Origin: Streptococcus mitis
GTDB lineage: Bacteria > Bacillota > Bacilli > Lactobacillales > Streptococcaceae
Direction of reading: 5' to 3'
DNA: 64,000 bases
Assembly: GCF_016658865.1 (NCBI RefSeq)
Contig: NZ_CP067992.1
Span: 1,507,001-1,571,000, forward strand
Shown here piece by piece: positions 35,827 to 44,586 of this stretch. The position numbers were made by a program, and so were the translations under genes. Every line of letters starts with the position of its first letter. Position 1 is the first letter of the stretch. The notes beneath the pieces are model-generated. The model was not told where the DNA came from. It saw only the letters and a program-made list of their open reading frames with translations, and did no database searches.

Positions 35827-38061
35827 CTACTCTTTTTTCATTAAAAAGTCATAAATTTCTTGCACGGTACCCAGCGCCATCATTTCTTGATCTTTGACGG
35901 TTTGTTTGAGATTTTGGTAAATTTGACTTTCTCCGATTTCCCGCTTTGGTGCCTCTTTATTGACTGTCATGACACCATCTTTGATCTTCACAAAGCCTAG
36001 CTCTTCAAATACTTGAATCATTTTGACCAGCAAGATTTGTTGGATATTGAGATAAGTAGCCAAATCCTTCAGTTTGTAGCGAATATCAAACTCTGGAAAC
36101 TGGTAGATAGTCTTGTACAATTTAGCAAACTGCTCTCTAGTCCCATACCCTGTCAGATAGTAGGCCTTATCAATATCATTCTTGAAATAGACAGCGGAAA
36201 AATTCTGTTTCTGAAAAATGGTCTTCAGCTGAGTAATATCCTCTGGAACGGTTTTTACAACCACAGCTTCGCTATCTACTAAATCTGGTAGTTCTACAGC
36301 AAAATCCAAGACTGGAACTCCTTCTGGCAAGACTGCATTCTTCCCACGAATGTTAAAGAGTTGAACACCTTCCACACGCGCATCCACCATCATCAACTGG
36401 AGGGCAGTTTGGCCATTCCATTGGTTGACAGACAATTTGACTGCCAGCTCTAGATTCTTGGTTTGAGCAAATTCTGTTGCCCATCTACCTTGGCAAAAGG
36501 CTACCACTTCAAAACTCGCCTCGCCTTTAGAAATTTTCAGTTTGAGATGGGCATTGCCTGACCCCATGGTACGGGCACTTTCAACCTGAAAATCCTTGAT
36601 ATAAAAGACAGGTTTCTGATTGTCCATTCCAAAAGGTGCCAAACGTTCAAAACTTTTGACCGTTTCCAAGCTAAGTGTCTCCAAATCCAGTTCTTCATCT
36701 AGATTTAACTTGTTCTTGCCACCAGCATCTGCTCCTTTTTCACGGACATAATCTTCCAAAACCTGAGATAAATCTGAGAGTTTCTCCACTTCCAGCGTCA
36801 TTCCTGCCGCACCAGCATGGCCACCAAAGGCGATGAAGAGGTCTCGATGAGGATCCAGGGCTTCAAAAATATCGACCACTTCCACACTACGAGCACTGCC
36901 CTTGGCACGACCGTCTTCTATATTGAGAACGATGACTGTCTGCCCTAGTTCTTCCAACAAACGACCAGCCACAATTCCTAGAACCCCAGGATTCCAACCT
37001 TCCTTAGCCAAGACTTGGACCTTCTTCTCAGGGTCCACCATGGTCTTAGCTTCTTCATAAATAGACTGGACGATTTCCTTGCGCTCTTCGTTTTTCTGAT
37101 GAATCATGAGGGCAATCTCATGCGCTTCCTCATCATCAAAGCCAGTCAGCAAATCAATGGCAGGATTAGGATCATCCAAGCGACCCAAGGCATTCAAACG
37201 AGGGGCAATCTGGAAACCTACCGTTTCTTCTGTTACTTCATTGGAAGCAATCCCAGCCATGTCCAACATTTCTTGTAAACCAATGCGCTGAGTATGGCCC
37301 AACATTTCCAGACCATACTGAACCAAGATACGGTTCTCATCCGTCAAACTCACCATATCTGCAATGGTACCAATAGCGACCAAATCAAGCAATTCCACTT
37401 GCACTTCTTCTAACAGGGCACAAGCCAACTTGAAAGCCACTCCACAACCAGCCAAATATTTGAAAGGATAGTCCACATCAGGATGTTCAGGATGGACAAT
37501 GGCATAGGCATCTGGTAAGGTTTCAGGCATGGAATGATGGTCAGTCACAATGACATCTACTCCCATAGACTGGGCCAATTCAATAGCCTCATGACCAGCA
37601 ACTCCATTATCCACCGTCACAATCAAGGAAATTCCTTCTTGCTCGATAAAGTATTTATAAACACTAGCATTTGGACCATAGCCATCGGTAAAACGATTGG
37701 GCAGATAAACCCGGCACTCGGCACCAAGCTGTTCCAAACTTTCCTTGACAATAGAAGCCGAAGTCATACCATCCGCATCATAATCACCGTAAACGAGGAT
37801 ATTTTCCCCTTCTTCAATGGCCTGACGAATCCGTTCCACTGCCTTGTCCATATCATGGAGCAGATAAGGGTCGTGCAAGTCCTCCAAGGAAGGTTCTAAA
37901 AACTTCTTCAGACTTTCTTGGTCCTGAATTCCTCTTTCAAATAATAACCTAGCCACCTCAGGACCCAATCCAGCCTTCTTGGCTATCTTTGTAAAATCTG
38001 CATCTTCAACCTGCGGGGCAAACTGCCATTCATAAGTAGGTGTTATCAAAAAGACATCCAC
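35827..38061 (-). CDS. recJ: Single-stranded-DNA-specific exonuclease RecJ
   Basis: The 744-residue protein has the DHH phosphoesterase motifs YGDYDADGMTS, TDHHSMPE and VHPEHPD, then DHHA1 with GGHAGAAGM, an OB fold (about 470-570) and a Firmicute C-terminal extension (about 575-744). RecJ degrades ssDNA 5' to 3' in repair and recombination. The longest reading starts at GTG 38061. A TTG at 38049 (giving the commonly annotated ITPTYEWQF start) is an alternative, and neither has a strong ribosome site. Confidence 0.94.
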   Translation of the reverse strand: MDVFLITPTYEWQFAPQVEDADFTKIAKKAGLGPEVARLLFERGIQDQESLKKFLEPSLEDLHDPYLLHDMDKAVERIRQAIEEGENILVYGDYDADGMTSASIVKESLEQLGAECRVYLPNRFTDGYGPNASVYKYFIEQEGISLIVTVDNGVAGHEAIELAQSMGVDVIVTDHHSMPETLPDAYAIVHPEHPDVDYPFKYLAGCGVAFKLACALLEEVQVELLDLVAIGTIADMVSLTDENRILVQYGLEMLGHTQRIGLQEMLDMAGIASNEVTEETVGFQIAPRLNALGRLDDPNPAIDLLTGFDDEEAHEIALMIHQKNEERKEIVQSIYEEAKTMVDPEKKVQVLAKEGWNPGVLGIVAGRLLEELGQTVIVLNIEDGRAKGSARSVEVVDIFEALDPHRDLFIAFGGHAGAAGMTLEVEKLSDLSQVLEDYVREKGADAGGKNKLNLDEELDLETLSLETVKSFERLAPFGMDNQKPVFYIKDFQVESARTMGSGNAHLKLKISKGEASFEVVAFCQGRWATEFAQTKNLELAVKLSVNQWNGQTALQLMMVDARVEGVQLFNIRGKNAVLPEGVPVLDFAVELPDLVDSEAVVVKTVPEDITQLKTIFQKQNFSAVYFKNDIDKAYYLTGYGTREQFAKLYKTIYQFPEFDIRYKLKDLATYLNIQQILLVKMIQVFEELGFVKIKDGVMTVNKEAPKREIGESQIYQNLKQTVKDQEMMALGTVQEIYDFLMKKE

Positions 38062-38162
38062 TCTTTCTAAGAATTCTATTGCTTCATTATAACATGATTT
38101 AGTCGTTTTCTCTATCCAGATTGCTTTTTTATAAAATTTTAGTGAATTTTTTCAGATATGAT

Positions 38163-38191
38163 TTGACAAGGCAATTCTTTTGGTGTAGAAT
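38163..38191 (+). promoter_or_regulatory. Promoter of the amino-acid ABC transporter operon
   Basis: TTGACA (38163-38168), a 17-base spacer and TAGAAT (38186-38191). The ribosome site AAGGAG is at 38213-38218. No convincing CodY box was found here. Confidence 0.85.
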
Positions 38192-38225
38192 CATGTTATA
38201 AAATCTAACACAAAGGAGATTCCTT

Positions 38226-38984
38226 ATGGCTTTAGTAGAATTTGAACACGTCGAAAAATATTACGGAGACTACCACGCACTCCGCGACATCAATCTCCGT
38301 TTTGAAAAAGGGCAAGTTGTTGTACTCCTAGGCCCTTCTGGTTCTGGTAAGTCCACTCTTATCCGCACCATCAATGGTTTGGAGGCTGTAGACAAAGGAA
38401 GTCTTCTAGTAAATGGTCACCAAGTTGCTGGTGCCAGCCAGAAAGATTTAGTTCCTCTTCGCAAGGAAGTCGGCATGGTTTTCCAGCATTTTAACCTCTA
38501 CCCTCACAAAACAGTGTTAGAAAACGTAACACTCGCACCCATAAAAGTTCTAGGAATTGATAAAAAAGAAGCTGAAAAAACAGCTCAAAAATATCTGGAA
38601 TTTGTAAATATGTGGGACAAGAAAGATTCATATCCAGCCATGCTATCTGGTGGACAAAAACAACGGATTGCCATCGCACGTGGACTCGCTATGCATCCAG
38701 AACTCCTCCTCTTTGATGAGCCAACATCTGCTCTTGACCCTGAAACCATCGGTGATGTTCTGGCAGTTATGCAAAAATTAGCCCACGATGGTATGAATAT
38801 GATTGTCGTGACCCATGAAATGGGCTTCGCCCGTGAAGTTGCCGACCGCATCATCTTTATGGCTGATGGAGAAGTTTTAGTGGATACTACAGATGTTGAT
38901 GACTTTTTCGACAATCCAAGCGAACCTCGTGCCCAACAATTTCTCAGCAAAATCATCAACCACGAAAGTGACAAAGTCAAATAA
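38226..38984 (+). CDS. Polar amino acid ABC transporter, ATP-binding protein (GlnQ type)
   Basis: The 252-residue ATPase has Walker A GPSGSGKST (about 37-45), Q-loop FQHFNLYPH, signature LSGGQKQRIAIARGLA, Walker B LLLFDEPTSALDP and the H-loop VTHEMGFARE. It energises uptake with the three following genes. The spacing is 10 bases to the binding-protein gene, so all four genes form one operon. The precise substrate (glutamine, glutamate/aspartate or basic amino acids) cannot be fixed from the sequence. Confidence 0.93.
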   Translation: MALVEFEHVEKYYGDYHALRDINLRFEKGQVVVLLGPSGSGKSTLIRTINGLEAVDKGSLLVNGHQVAGASQKDLVPLRKEVGMVFQHFNLYPHKTVLENVTLAPIKVLGIDKKEAEKTAQKYLEFVNMWDKKDSYPAMLSGGQKQRIAIARGLAMHPELLLFDEPTSALDPETIGDVLAVMQKLAHDGMNMIVVTHEMGFAREVADRIIFMADGEVLVDTTDVDDFFDNPSEPRAQQFLSKIINHESDKVK

Positions 38985-38994
38985 GGAGGCTCCT

Positions 38995-39789
38995 ATGAAA
39001 AAGAAATTCTTTTTATCAGCAATATTGATTAGCTTTTTCGGCCTTGCTGCTGCAAAACCAGTTCAGGCTGATACCAGTGTCGCAGACATTCAAAAGAGAG
39101 GCGAGCTGGTTGTTGGTGTGAAACAAGACGTTCCCAACTTCGGCTACAAGGATCCCAAGACAGGGACCTATTCTGGTATCGAAACAGACTTGGCCAAGAT
39201 GGTGGCCGATGAGCTTAAAGTCAAGGTTCGCTATGTGCCTGTTACCGCTCAGACACGTGGCCCCCTTCTAGACAATGAACAGGTCGATATGGATATCGCG
39301 ACCTTTACCATCACAGACGAACGCAAAAAACTCTACAACTTCACCAGCCCTTACTACACCGACGCTTCTGGCTTTTTGGTTAATAAGTCAGCAAAAATCA
39401 AAAATATTGAGGACCTAAACGGCAAAACCATCGGAGTTGCCCAAGGTTCCATTACCCAACGCCTGATTACTGAACTGGGTAAAAAGAAAGGCTTGAAGTT
39501 TAAATTCGTCGAACTTGGTTCCTACCCCGAATTGATTACTTCCCTTCATGCTCACCGTATTGATGCTTTTTCCGTTGACCGCTCGATTCTATCTGGCTAT
39601 ATCAGCAAACGCACAGAACTGCTAAATGATAGTTTCAAGCCATCTGACTACGGTATTGTTACCAAGAAATCAAATACCGAGCTCAACGACTATCTTGATA
39701 ACTTGGTTACCAAATGGAGCAAGGATGGTAGTTTGCAAAAACTTTATGATCGTTACAAGCTCAAACCATCTAGCCATACCGCAGATTAA
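38995..39789 (+). CDS. aatB: Amino acid ABC transporter substrate-binding protein (AatB-like)
   Basis: The 264-residue SBP_bac_3 protein starts MKKKFFLSAILISFFGLAA. The signal peptide ends near KPVQA-DTS, with no lipobox Cys, unlike most Gram-positive binding proteins. The periplasmic-type fold shows RGELVVGVKQDVPNFGY at the N-terminus and IGVAQGSITQRLI in the second lobe. The start at 38995 has AAGGAGG 8 bases upstream. It closely resembles pneumococcal AatB as I remember it. How it stays near the permease without a lipid anchor is unclear; an uncleaved signal peptide could tether it. Confidence 0.88.
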   Translation: MKKKFFLSAILISFFGLAAAKPVQADTSVADIQKRGELVVGVKQDVPNFGYKDPKTGTYSGIETDLAKMVADELKVKVRYVPVTAQTRGPLLDNEQVDMDIATFTITDERKKLYNFTSPYYTDASGFLVNKSAKIKNIEDLNGKTIGVAQGSITQRLITELGKKKGLKFKFVELGSYPELITSLHAHRIDAFSVDRSILSGYISKRTELLNDSFKPSDYGIVTKKSNTELNDYLDNLVTKWSKDGSLQKLYDRYKLKPSSHTAD

Positions 39790-39801
39790 GGAGGACATCC
39801 T

Positions 39802-40479
39802 ATGACAGATTTATCATCTTGGACAGCCTATTTTCAGGATTTTGGCCAATTTTTCAATGGTTTCCTCTTCACCCTTGCCCTAGCGATCGGATCCTTTATC
39901 CTCGCCATGGTTTTGGGCATCTTCTTTGGAGCTATGTCAACCAGCAAACGTCCAATTTTGAGAATTTTGGCTCGCATCTTTGTCGAATTTTACCAAAACA
40001 CTCCCCTCTTGGTGCAGTTTGTTATCGTTTTTTATGGCCTACCTCTTATCAGTGACCATCTCATCATGATTCCGATTTATTGGACGGCTGTTCTCTGCGT
40101 GGGACTCTATCACGGCGCCTATATCGCTGAGGTTATTCGCTCAGGCATTCAGTCTATTCCTAGCGGTCAGATGGAGGCCGCCCTGTCGCAAGGTTTTACT
40201 TATATCAGTGCCATGCGCTTGATTATCTTGCCTCAGGCCTTTCGTATCATTCTCCCTCCTTTGACCAACCAAATCGTCAACCTCATCAAGAATACCTCGA
40301 CAGTTGCTATTATCTCTGGAGTGGACTTGATGTTTGTGACCAAGTCTTGGTCAGCCCTCAACGGAAATTACATCCCAGCATTTTTAGGCGCTGCCCTTCT
40401 CTACTTTGCTCTTTGCTTCCCTGTTGCCCAGTTTGGTCGCAAGATGGAGCAAGCCAACAAAAAAGCCTATTCACTTTAG
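39802..40479 (+). CDS. Amino acid ABC transporter permease 1 (HisM family)
   Basis: The 225-residue inner-membrane permease has about five hydrophobic segments and the EAA loop EAALSQGFTYISAMRLIILPQAFRIILPPLTNQ, which docks the ATPase. N-terminal GFLFTLALAIGSFILAMVLG is typical. AAGGAGG lies upstream, 12 bases after the binding protein. It pairs with the next gene as a heterodimer. Confidence 0.92.
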   Translation: MTDLSSWTAYFQDFGQFFNGFLFTLALAIGSFILAMVLGIFFGAMSTSKRPILRILARIFVEFYQNTPLLVQFVIVFYGLPLISDHLIMIPIYWTAVLCVGLYHGAYIAEVIRSGIQSIPSGQMEAALSQGFTYISAMRLIILPQAFRIILPPLTNQIVNLIKNTSTVAIISGVDLMFVTKSWSALNGNYIPAFLGAALLYFALCFPVAQFGRKMEQANKKAYSL

Positions 40480-40488
40480 GAGGTTACT

Positions 40489-41148
40489 ATGGAATCTATT
40501 TTAGAAGTTTTGACCCCAGATAACCTAATCTTTATCTTTAAAGGATTTGGCTTGACCCTCTACATTTCTCTGATTGCTATCGTCCTATCGACTCTTATCG
40601 GAACAGTACTAGCCGTCATGAGAAATGGGAAAAATCCTGTCTTACGAATCATCTCCAGCATTTATATCGAGTTTGTACGTAACGTTCCCAACCTCCTCTG
40701 GATTTTCACCATCTTTTTGGTGTTTAAGATGAAGTCCACACCAGCTGGTATTACAGCCTTTACCCTCTTTACCTCAGCAGCCCTGGCTGAGATTATCCGA
40801 GGTGGCCTCAATGCCGTGGACAAGGGCCAGTACGAAGCAGGAATGTCGCAAGGATTCACCTCTATGCAAATCCTCTACCACATCATTCTCCCACAAGCTA
40901 TTCGTAAAATGCTGCCAGCCATCATTTCCCAGTTTGTAACCGTGATTAAGGATACCAGCCTCCTCTACTCTGTTATCGCCCTACAAGAACTCTTTGGAGC
41001 CAGCCAAATTCTCATGGGCCGTTATTTTGAACCAGAGCAAGTCTTCAGTCTTTATATTCTGATTGCCCTCATCTACTTCAGCTTTAACCTAGCAATCTCT
41101 AACCTGTCTCATATGCTAGCCAAACGTTGGCAACAAGCTGCAGAATAA
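40489..41148 (+). CDS. Amino acid ABC transporter permease 2 (HisM family)
   Basis: The 219-residue permease has the EAA loop EAGMSQGFTSMQILYHIILPQAIRKMLPAIISQ and five or so membrane segments. It is last in the four-gene operon. Its stop codon TAA (41146-41148) abuts a RUP repeat, which has therefore inserted between the gene and its terminator. Confidence 0.92.
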   Translation: MESILEVLTPDNLIFIFKGFGLTLYISLIAIVLSTLIGTVLAVMRNGKNPVLRIISSIYIEFVRNVPNLLWIFTIFLVFKMKSTPAGITAFTLFTSAALAEIIRGGLNAVDKGQYEAGMSQGFTSMQILYHIILPQAIRKMLPAIISQFVTVIKDTSLLYSVIALQELFGASQILMGRYFEPEQVFSLYILIALIYFSFNLAISNLSHMLAKRWQQAAE

Positions 41149-41253
41149 TACTCTTCGAAAATCAAATTCAAACCACGTCAGCTTCACCTTGCCGTACTCC
41201 AGTACAGCCTGCGGCTAGCTTCCTAGTTTGCTCTTTGATTTTCATTGAGTATA
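41148..41253. repeat. RUP repeat directly after the ABC operon
   Basis: ATACTCTTCGAAAATC at the left and TTTCATTGAGTATA at the right frame the same interior as the other short copies (CCACGTCAGCTTCACCTTGC, GCGGCTAGCTTCCTAG). Confidence 0.9.
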
Positions 41254-41259
41254 AACAGC

Positions 41260-41289
41260 AACTCTCCAGTTAAATTGGAGAGTTTTTTT
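41260..41289 (+). terminator. Terminator of the ABC transporter operon
   Basis: ACTCTCCA pairs with TGGAGAGT around a 7-base loop, followed by TTTTTT. A RUP separates it from the last gene. Confidence 0.85.
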
Positions 41290-41318
41290 GATGAGAGTAG
41301 ATATTTATAGAACTCAAT

Positions 41319-41347
41319 TTGACACCATACATTTTCTATGATAAAAT
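41319..41347 (+). promoter_or_regulatory. SpNOX-like oxidase promoter
   Basis: TTGACA (41319-41324), a 17-base spacer and TAAAAT (41342-41347), also with TG before the -10. The leader is about 44 nt. Confidence 0.85.
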
Positions 41348-41397
41348 GTAACAAATTTGTTTACAACAGATCAAATCTAAATGAAATGGAATTTTTT

Positions 41398-42588
41398 ATG
41401 AAATCACTCAAAGGAATACTTTTTATCATAGCCAGTTTTGTCTTGACTATTTTAACTTGGATGAGCACTTCTCCCCAATTCATGATTCCAGGACTAGCTT
41501 TAACAAGCCTATCCCTGACCTTTATCTTAGCCACTCGTCTCCCTCTGATAGAAAACTGGTTTCACGGTTTGGAGAAGGTCTATACTGTCCACAAATTCAC
41601 AGCTCTTCTCTCCATCATCCTACTCATCTTTCATAACTTTAGTATGGGCGGTTTGTGGGGCTCTAGCTTAGCTGCTCAGTTTGGAAATCTTGCAATCTAT
41701 ATCTTTATCAGCATCATCCTTGTCGCCTATTTAGGCAAATACATCCAATACGAAGCTTGGCGATGGATTCACCGTCTAGTTTACCTAGCTTATATTTTCG
41801 GACTCTTTCACGTCTACATGATAATGGGCAATCGCCTCCTCACATTTAATCTCCTAAGTTTTCTTGTTGGTAGCTATGCCCTTTTAGGATTACTGGCTGG
41901 TTTTTATATCATCTTCCTTTATCAAAAGATTTCCTTCCCCTATCTAGGGAAAATTACCAATCTCAAACGCTTAAATCACGATACTAGAGAAATTCAAATC
42001 CATCTTAGCAGACCTTTCAGCTATCAATCAGGACAATTTGCCTTCCTAAAGATTTTCCAAGAAGGCTTTGAAAGTGCTCCGCATCCCTTTTCTATCTCAG
42101 GAGGTCATGACCAAACTCTTTACTTTACTGTTAAAAATTCAGGCGACCATACCAAGAATATCTATGACAATCTTCAAGTCGGCAGCAAAGTAACACTAGA
42201 CAGAGCTTACGGACACATGATTATAGAAGAAGGACGAGAAAATCAGGTTTGGATTGCTGGAGGCATTGGGATCACCCCCTTCATCTCTTACATCCGTGAA
42301 CATCCTATTTTAGATAAACAGGTTCACTTCTACTATAGCTTCCGTGGAGATGAAAATGCAGTCTACCTAGATTTGCTCCGTGACTATGCTCAGAAAAATC
42401 CTAATTTTGAACTCCATCTAGTAGACAGTAGGAAAGACGGCTATCTTAATTTTGAGCAAGAGGAAGTACCTGAACATGCGAGCGTCTATATGTGTGGTCC
42501 CCTTTCTATGATGAAGTCACTTGCTAAACAGATTAAGAAACAAAATCCAAAAACAGAGCTTATTTACGAAGGATTCAAGTTCAAATAA
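41398..42588 (+). CDS. Prokaryotic NADPH oxidase (SpNOX-like ferric reductase family)
   Basis: The 396-residue protein has a six-helix ferric-reductase heme domain with paired His in HKFTALLSIILLIFHNFS and WIHRLVYLAYIFGLFHVY. A cytosolic dehydrogenase domain follows with FAD motif HPFSISGG, NAD(P)H motif GGIGITPF and C-terminal MCGPLSMMK and IYEGFKFK. It matches SpNOX, the pneumococcal NOX homologue that makes superoxide in vitro, as I remember it. I start at ATG 41398 (MKSLKGILF). It is monogenic, with its own promoter and terminator. Its physiological acceptor (O2, iron or other) is open. Confidence 0.92.
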   Translation: MKSLKGILFIIASFVLTILTWMSTSPQFMIPGLALTSLSLTFILATRLPLIENWFHGLEKVYTVHKFTALLSIILLIFHNFSMGGLWGSSLAAQFGNLAIYIFISIILVAYLGKYIQYEAWRWIHRLVYLAYIFGLFHVYMIMGNRLLTFNLLSFLVGSYALLGLLAGFYIIFLYQKISFPYLGKITNLKRLNHDTREIQIHLSRPFSYQSGQFAFLKIFQEGFESAPHPFSISGGHDQTLYFTVKNSGDHTKNIYDNLQVGSKVTLDRAYGHMIIEEGRENQVWIAGGIGITPFISYIREHPILDKQVHFYYSFRGDENAVYLDLLRDYAQKNPNFELHLVDSRKDGYLNFEQEEVPEHASVYMCGPLSMMKSLAKQIKKQNPKTELIYEGFKFK

Positions 42589-42598
42589 TCAATCACAT

Positions 42599-42626
42599 TC
42601 TCCTGGGATTTCTCAGGAGTTTTTTC
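42599..42626 (+). terminator. Terminator of the NOX gene
   Basis: CTCCTG pairs with CAGGAG around a short loop, followed by TTTTTT. Confidence 0.82.
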
Positions 42627-42639
42627 TGCCCAAAACTCA

Positions 42640-42671
42640 AAAACACTGCCAGATTTCTAGCAGTGTTTTGA
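42640..42671 (-). terminator. Terminator of the Rrf2 gene
   Basis: CAAAACACTGC and GCAGTGTTTTTG form a long stem on the minus strand, followed by a T-rich tract. Confidence 0.7.
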
Positions 42672-42698
42672 CATTTCATTTGTAGGCATCTATCCCTC

Positions 42699-43136
42699 TT
42701 AATCCTTCATTTGACTCTCTGCATCAGCCACGACTTGCTCCAGACTGGTCTGACCGAGTTCAACCTCCATAGCCAGCTGAATTCTCTCCAATTTTTGATC
42801 CAAAACATCATGAATATGAGCTCCAACTGGACAATTTGGATTCGGATTGTCATGAAAACTAAAGAGTTGACCTGTCTTACCAAGACACTCGACCGCTTGA
42901 TAAACATCTAATAGACTAATGTCCTTGAGGTCCTTGACAATCTCTGTTCCCCCTGTTCCACGCGCTACTGAAATCAGCTCTGCCTTCTTCAACTGGGACA
43001 AGGTCTTTCTGATAATGACTGGATTGACCCCGACACTAGCAGCCAGAAAATCACTGGTCACCTTGCTTTCCTTCCCCTTGAGGGCAATGATTATCAGCAT
43101 ATGAGTCGCAATGGTAAATCTACTTGGAATTTGCAT
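42699..43136 (-). CDS. Rrf2-family transcriptional regulator
   Basis: The 145-residue winged-helix protein begins MQIPSRFTIATHMLIIIAL, and its HTH lies at about 25-60 (TSDFLAASVGVNPVIIRKTLSQLKKAEL). The C-terminal half has a single Cys (NPNCPVGAHIHDVL), so it lacks the three-Cys Fe-S cluster site of IscR/NsrR and is of the YwnA-like branch. Its target is unknown. It faces the NOX gene convergently, with the phosphoesterase gene upstream. Confidence 0.87.
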   Translation of the reverse strand: MQIPSRFTIATHMLIIIALKGKESKVTSDFLAASVGVNPVIIRKTLSQLKKAELISVARGTGGTEIVKDLKDISLLDVYQAVECLGKTGQLFSFHDNPNPNCPVGAHIHDVLDQKLERIQLAMEVELGQTSLEQVVADAESQMKD

Positions 43137-43187
43137 CCTCTTCTCCTTTTTACGAGGCTCCCCTGCCTCTACTCTTCTTTTTCTATT

Positions 43188-43215
43188 ATTATACCCTTTT
43201 TAGTTGTAATGTCAA
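43188..43215 (-). promoter_or_regulatory. Rrf2 gene promoter
   Basis: Minus strand TTGACA (43210-43215), a 16-base spacer and TATAAT (43188-43193). The -35 overlaps the stop codon of the upstream phosphoesterase gene. Confidence 0.8.
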
Positions 43216-44054
43216 TCGTTACCACTTTTCAACCAGGCATCTAACTCCCTATCGTAGCCCTCTTTCTGGGCCAATTCTCTCAAAAATTCCTGATCATGGG
43301 TATGGTGGATACCATTGACCAGACTTTCATAATAAACCTCAAAATAGGGAAGTTTGATATCTTTAGCCAGCTGCAATTCAGCTGCTACATCGTAGTCTAC
43401 CCGTCGGAAATCCATATCTACCAAGCCCTTGTCATCAAACTCTAAAATCATATACTGGGCCCGCAAGTCCTTACGTAACTGGGCATCTAGAAAGAAAGGT
43501 TGCCCAATCGAGCCCGGATTGACAATCAATTGCCCACCAGTCCCGTAACGAAGCAACTGCTGGTGAATATGACCATATACAGCGATATCACAAAGTGGAT
43601 TGGTCACCAAGCGGTCAAAATCCTCTTGCGCTCCAGTATGAATCAACTCTCTCCCCCAGTTCTTATCAGGAAGATGGTGGCTAATTCCTACCGTCAAATC
43701 CCCAAACTGACGATGAATCTGGAGAGGTTGATTGTGGAGCAGTTCAATTTCTTCTAGGGAAATTTCCTCTAAAACATACTGGCATTGGCGTAAGAGATAG
43801 CGTTGACTGGGACGAGTACTATCCAATTCCTTACGGACACCATGCCAAAGACTGTCTTCCCAGTTTCCCAAAACTCTAGCCGTAATCGGTAGTTGATCCA
43901 ACAAGTCCAAAATCCTTCTACGCCCTGTTCCTGGCATGAGAATATCTCCCAGAAGCCAGTATTCATCCACTCCTAGCTGCCGAGCATCTGCTAAAACCGC
44001 CTCCAAAGCGGTGGTATTTCCATGAATATCTGAAAGAAGAGCTATTTTTGTCAT
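43212..44054 (-). CDS. Calcineurin-like metallophosphoesterase
   Basis: The 280-residue protein has the full metallophosphoesterase signature: LLSDIHGNTTAL (D-x-H), LLGDILMPG (GD), VLGNWEDS (GN-D/E), GISHHLPD and GHIHQQ (GHxH). It resembles the YfcE/PrpE-like branch acting on phosphodiesters or phosphoproteins. Substrate is unknown. It is the first of a minus-strand pair with Rrf2, which has its own promoter. Confidence 0.85.
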   Translation of the reverse strand: MTKIALLSDIHGNTTALEAVLADARQLGVDEYWLLGDILMPGTGRRRILDLLDQLPITARVLGNWEDSLWHGVRKELDSTRPSQRYLLRQCQYVLEEISLEEIELLHNQPLQIHRQFGDLTVGISHHLPDKNWGRELIHTGAQEDFDRLVTNPLCDIAVYGHIHQQLLRYGTGGQLIVNPGSIGQPFFLDAQLRKDLRAQYMILEFDDKGLVDMDFRRVDYDVAAELQLAKDIKLPYFEVYYESLVNGIHHTHDQEFLRELAQKEGYDRELDAWLKSGND

Positions 44055-44261
44055 TCTTTCTCCTCATTTCCTCTTATATATCTTTTTAATATTATAACAA
44101 AAAATACTGTATAATAGTCACCTTTAACCCACTCTTACTAAATCCAGAACACTACTTTTATCAAGGTAAAGACTTATCAAAAAGATGATTTCACATTACT
44201 CCTAACAAAGCATATCAGGCAATCTTTCAATGAAGAAAATTCAAAAAAATCTACAAATATC

Positions 44262-44289
44262 TTGAAAAATCTCACAATCATGCTATAAT
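44262..44289 (+). promoter_or_regulatory. thrS promoter
   Basis: TTGAAA (44262-44267), a 16-base spacer and TATAAT (44284-44289). The upstream region 44055-44261 shows no gene. Confidence 0.8.
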
Positions 44290-44295
44290 AATCCA

Positions 44296-44507
44296 TAGAG
44301 ACAAGTCACTTAGTCCCTTTCTACTAGAGAGTGCGTGGTTGCTGAGAACGCATAGAAAGACTATACTGATACTACTCTTGAGTTTTTATGAAAACATAAA
44401 ACGGTGGCCACGTTAGAGCCAATCAGAGGTGTCCCTCTTTTTTGAGGAACATAAATGAAGGTGGAACCACGTTGCGACGTCCTTTCGAGGATGTCGCTTT
44501 TTGTTTT
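44296..44507 (+). promoter_or_regulatory. T-box riboswitch controlling thrS (Thr specifier)
   Basis: The leader has Stem I (GAGAGT near 44326 pairing with ACTCTT near 44374) with ACT (44371-44373), a Thr codon, in the specifier position. The T-box sequence AGGTGGAACCACG (44459-44471) follows, then a terminator GCGACGTCC/GGATGTCGC with T run (44474-44503). Uncharged tRNA-Thr should pair with the T-box and favour antitermination. Confidence 0.9.
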
Positions 44508-44586
44508 TCTAGCTTTCACAATCCTCTGTCCCTGTTTTCAGAATGGGGTTAACACATTCGTCAATAATATAAGTAAGGAGAACATC

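Noticed and set aside
38130..38165. Possible CodY box before the ABC operon
   Set aside because: The best alignment (around TTTTTTCAGATATG) has about six mismatches to the 15-mer consensus.
44455..44586. In-frame upstream ATG that would extend ThrS by 44 residues
   Set aside because: It lies inside the T-box and terminator, and the true ThrS start MINITF has an AAGGAG site.
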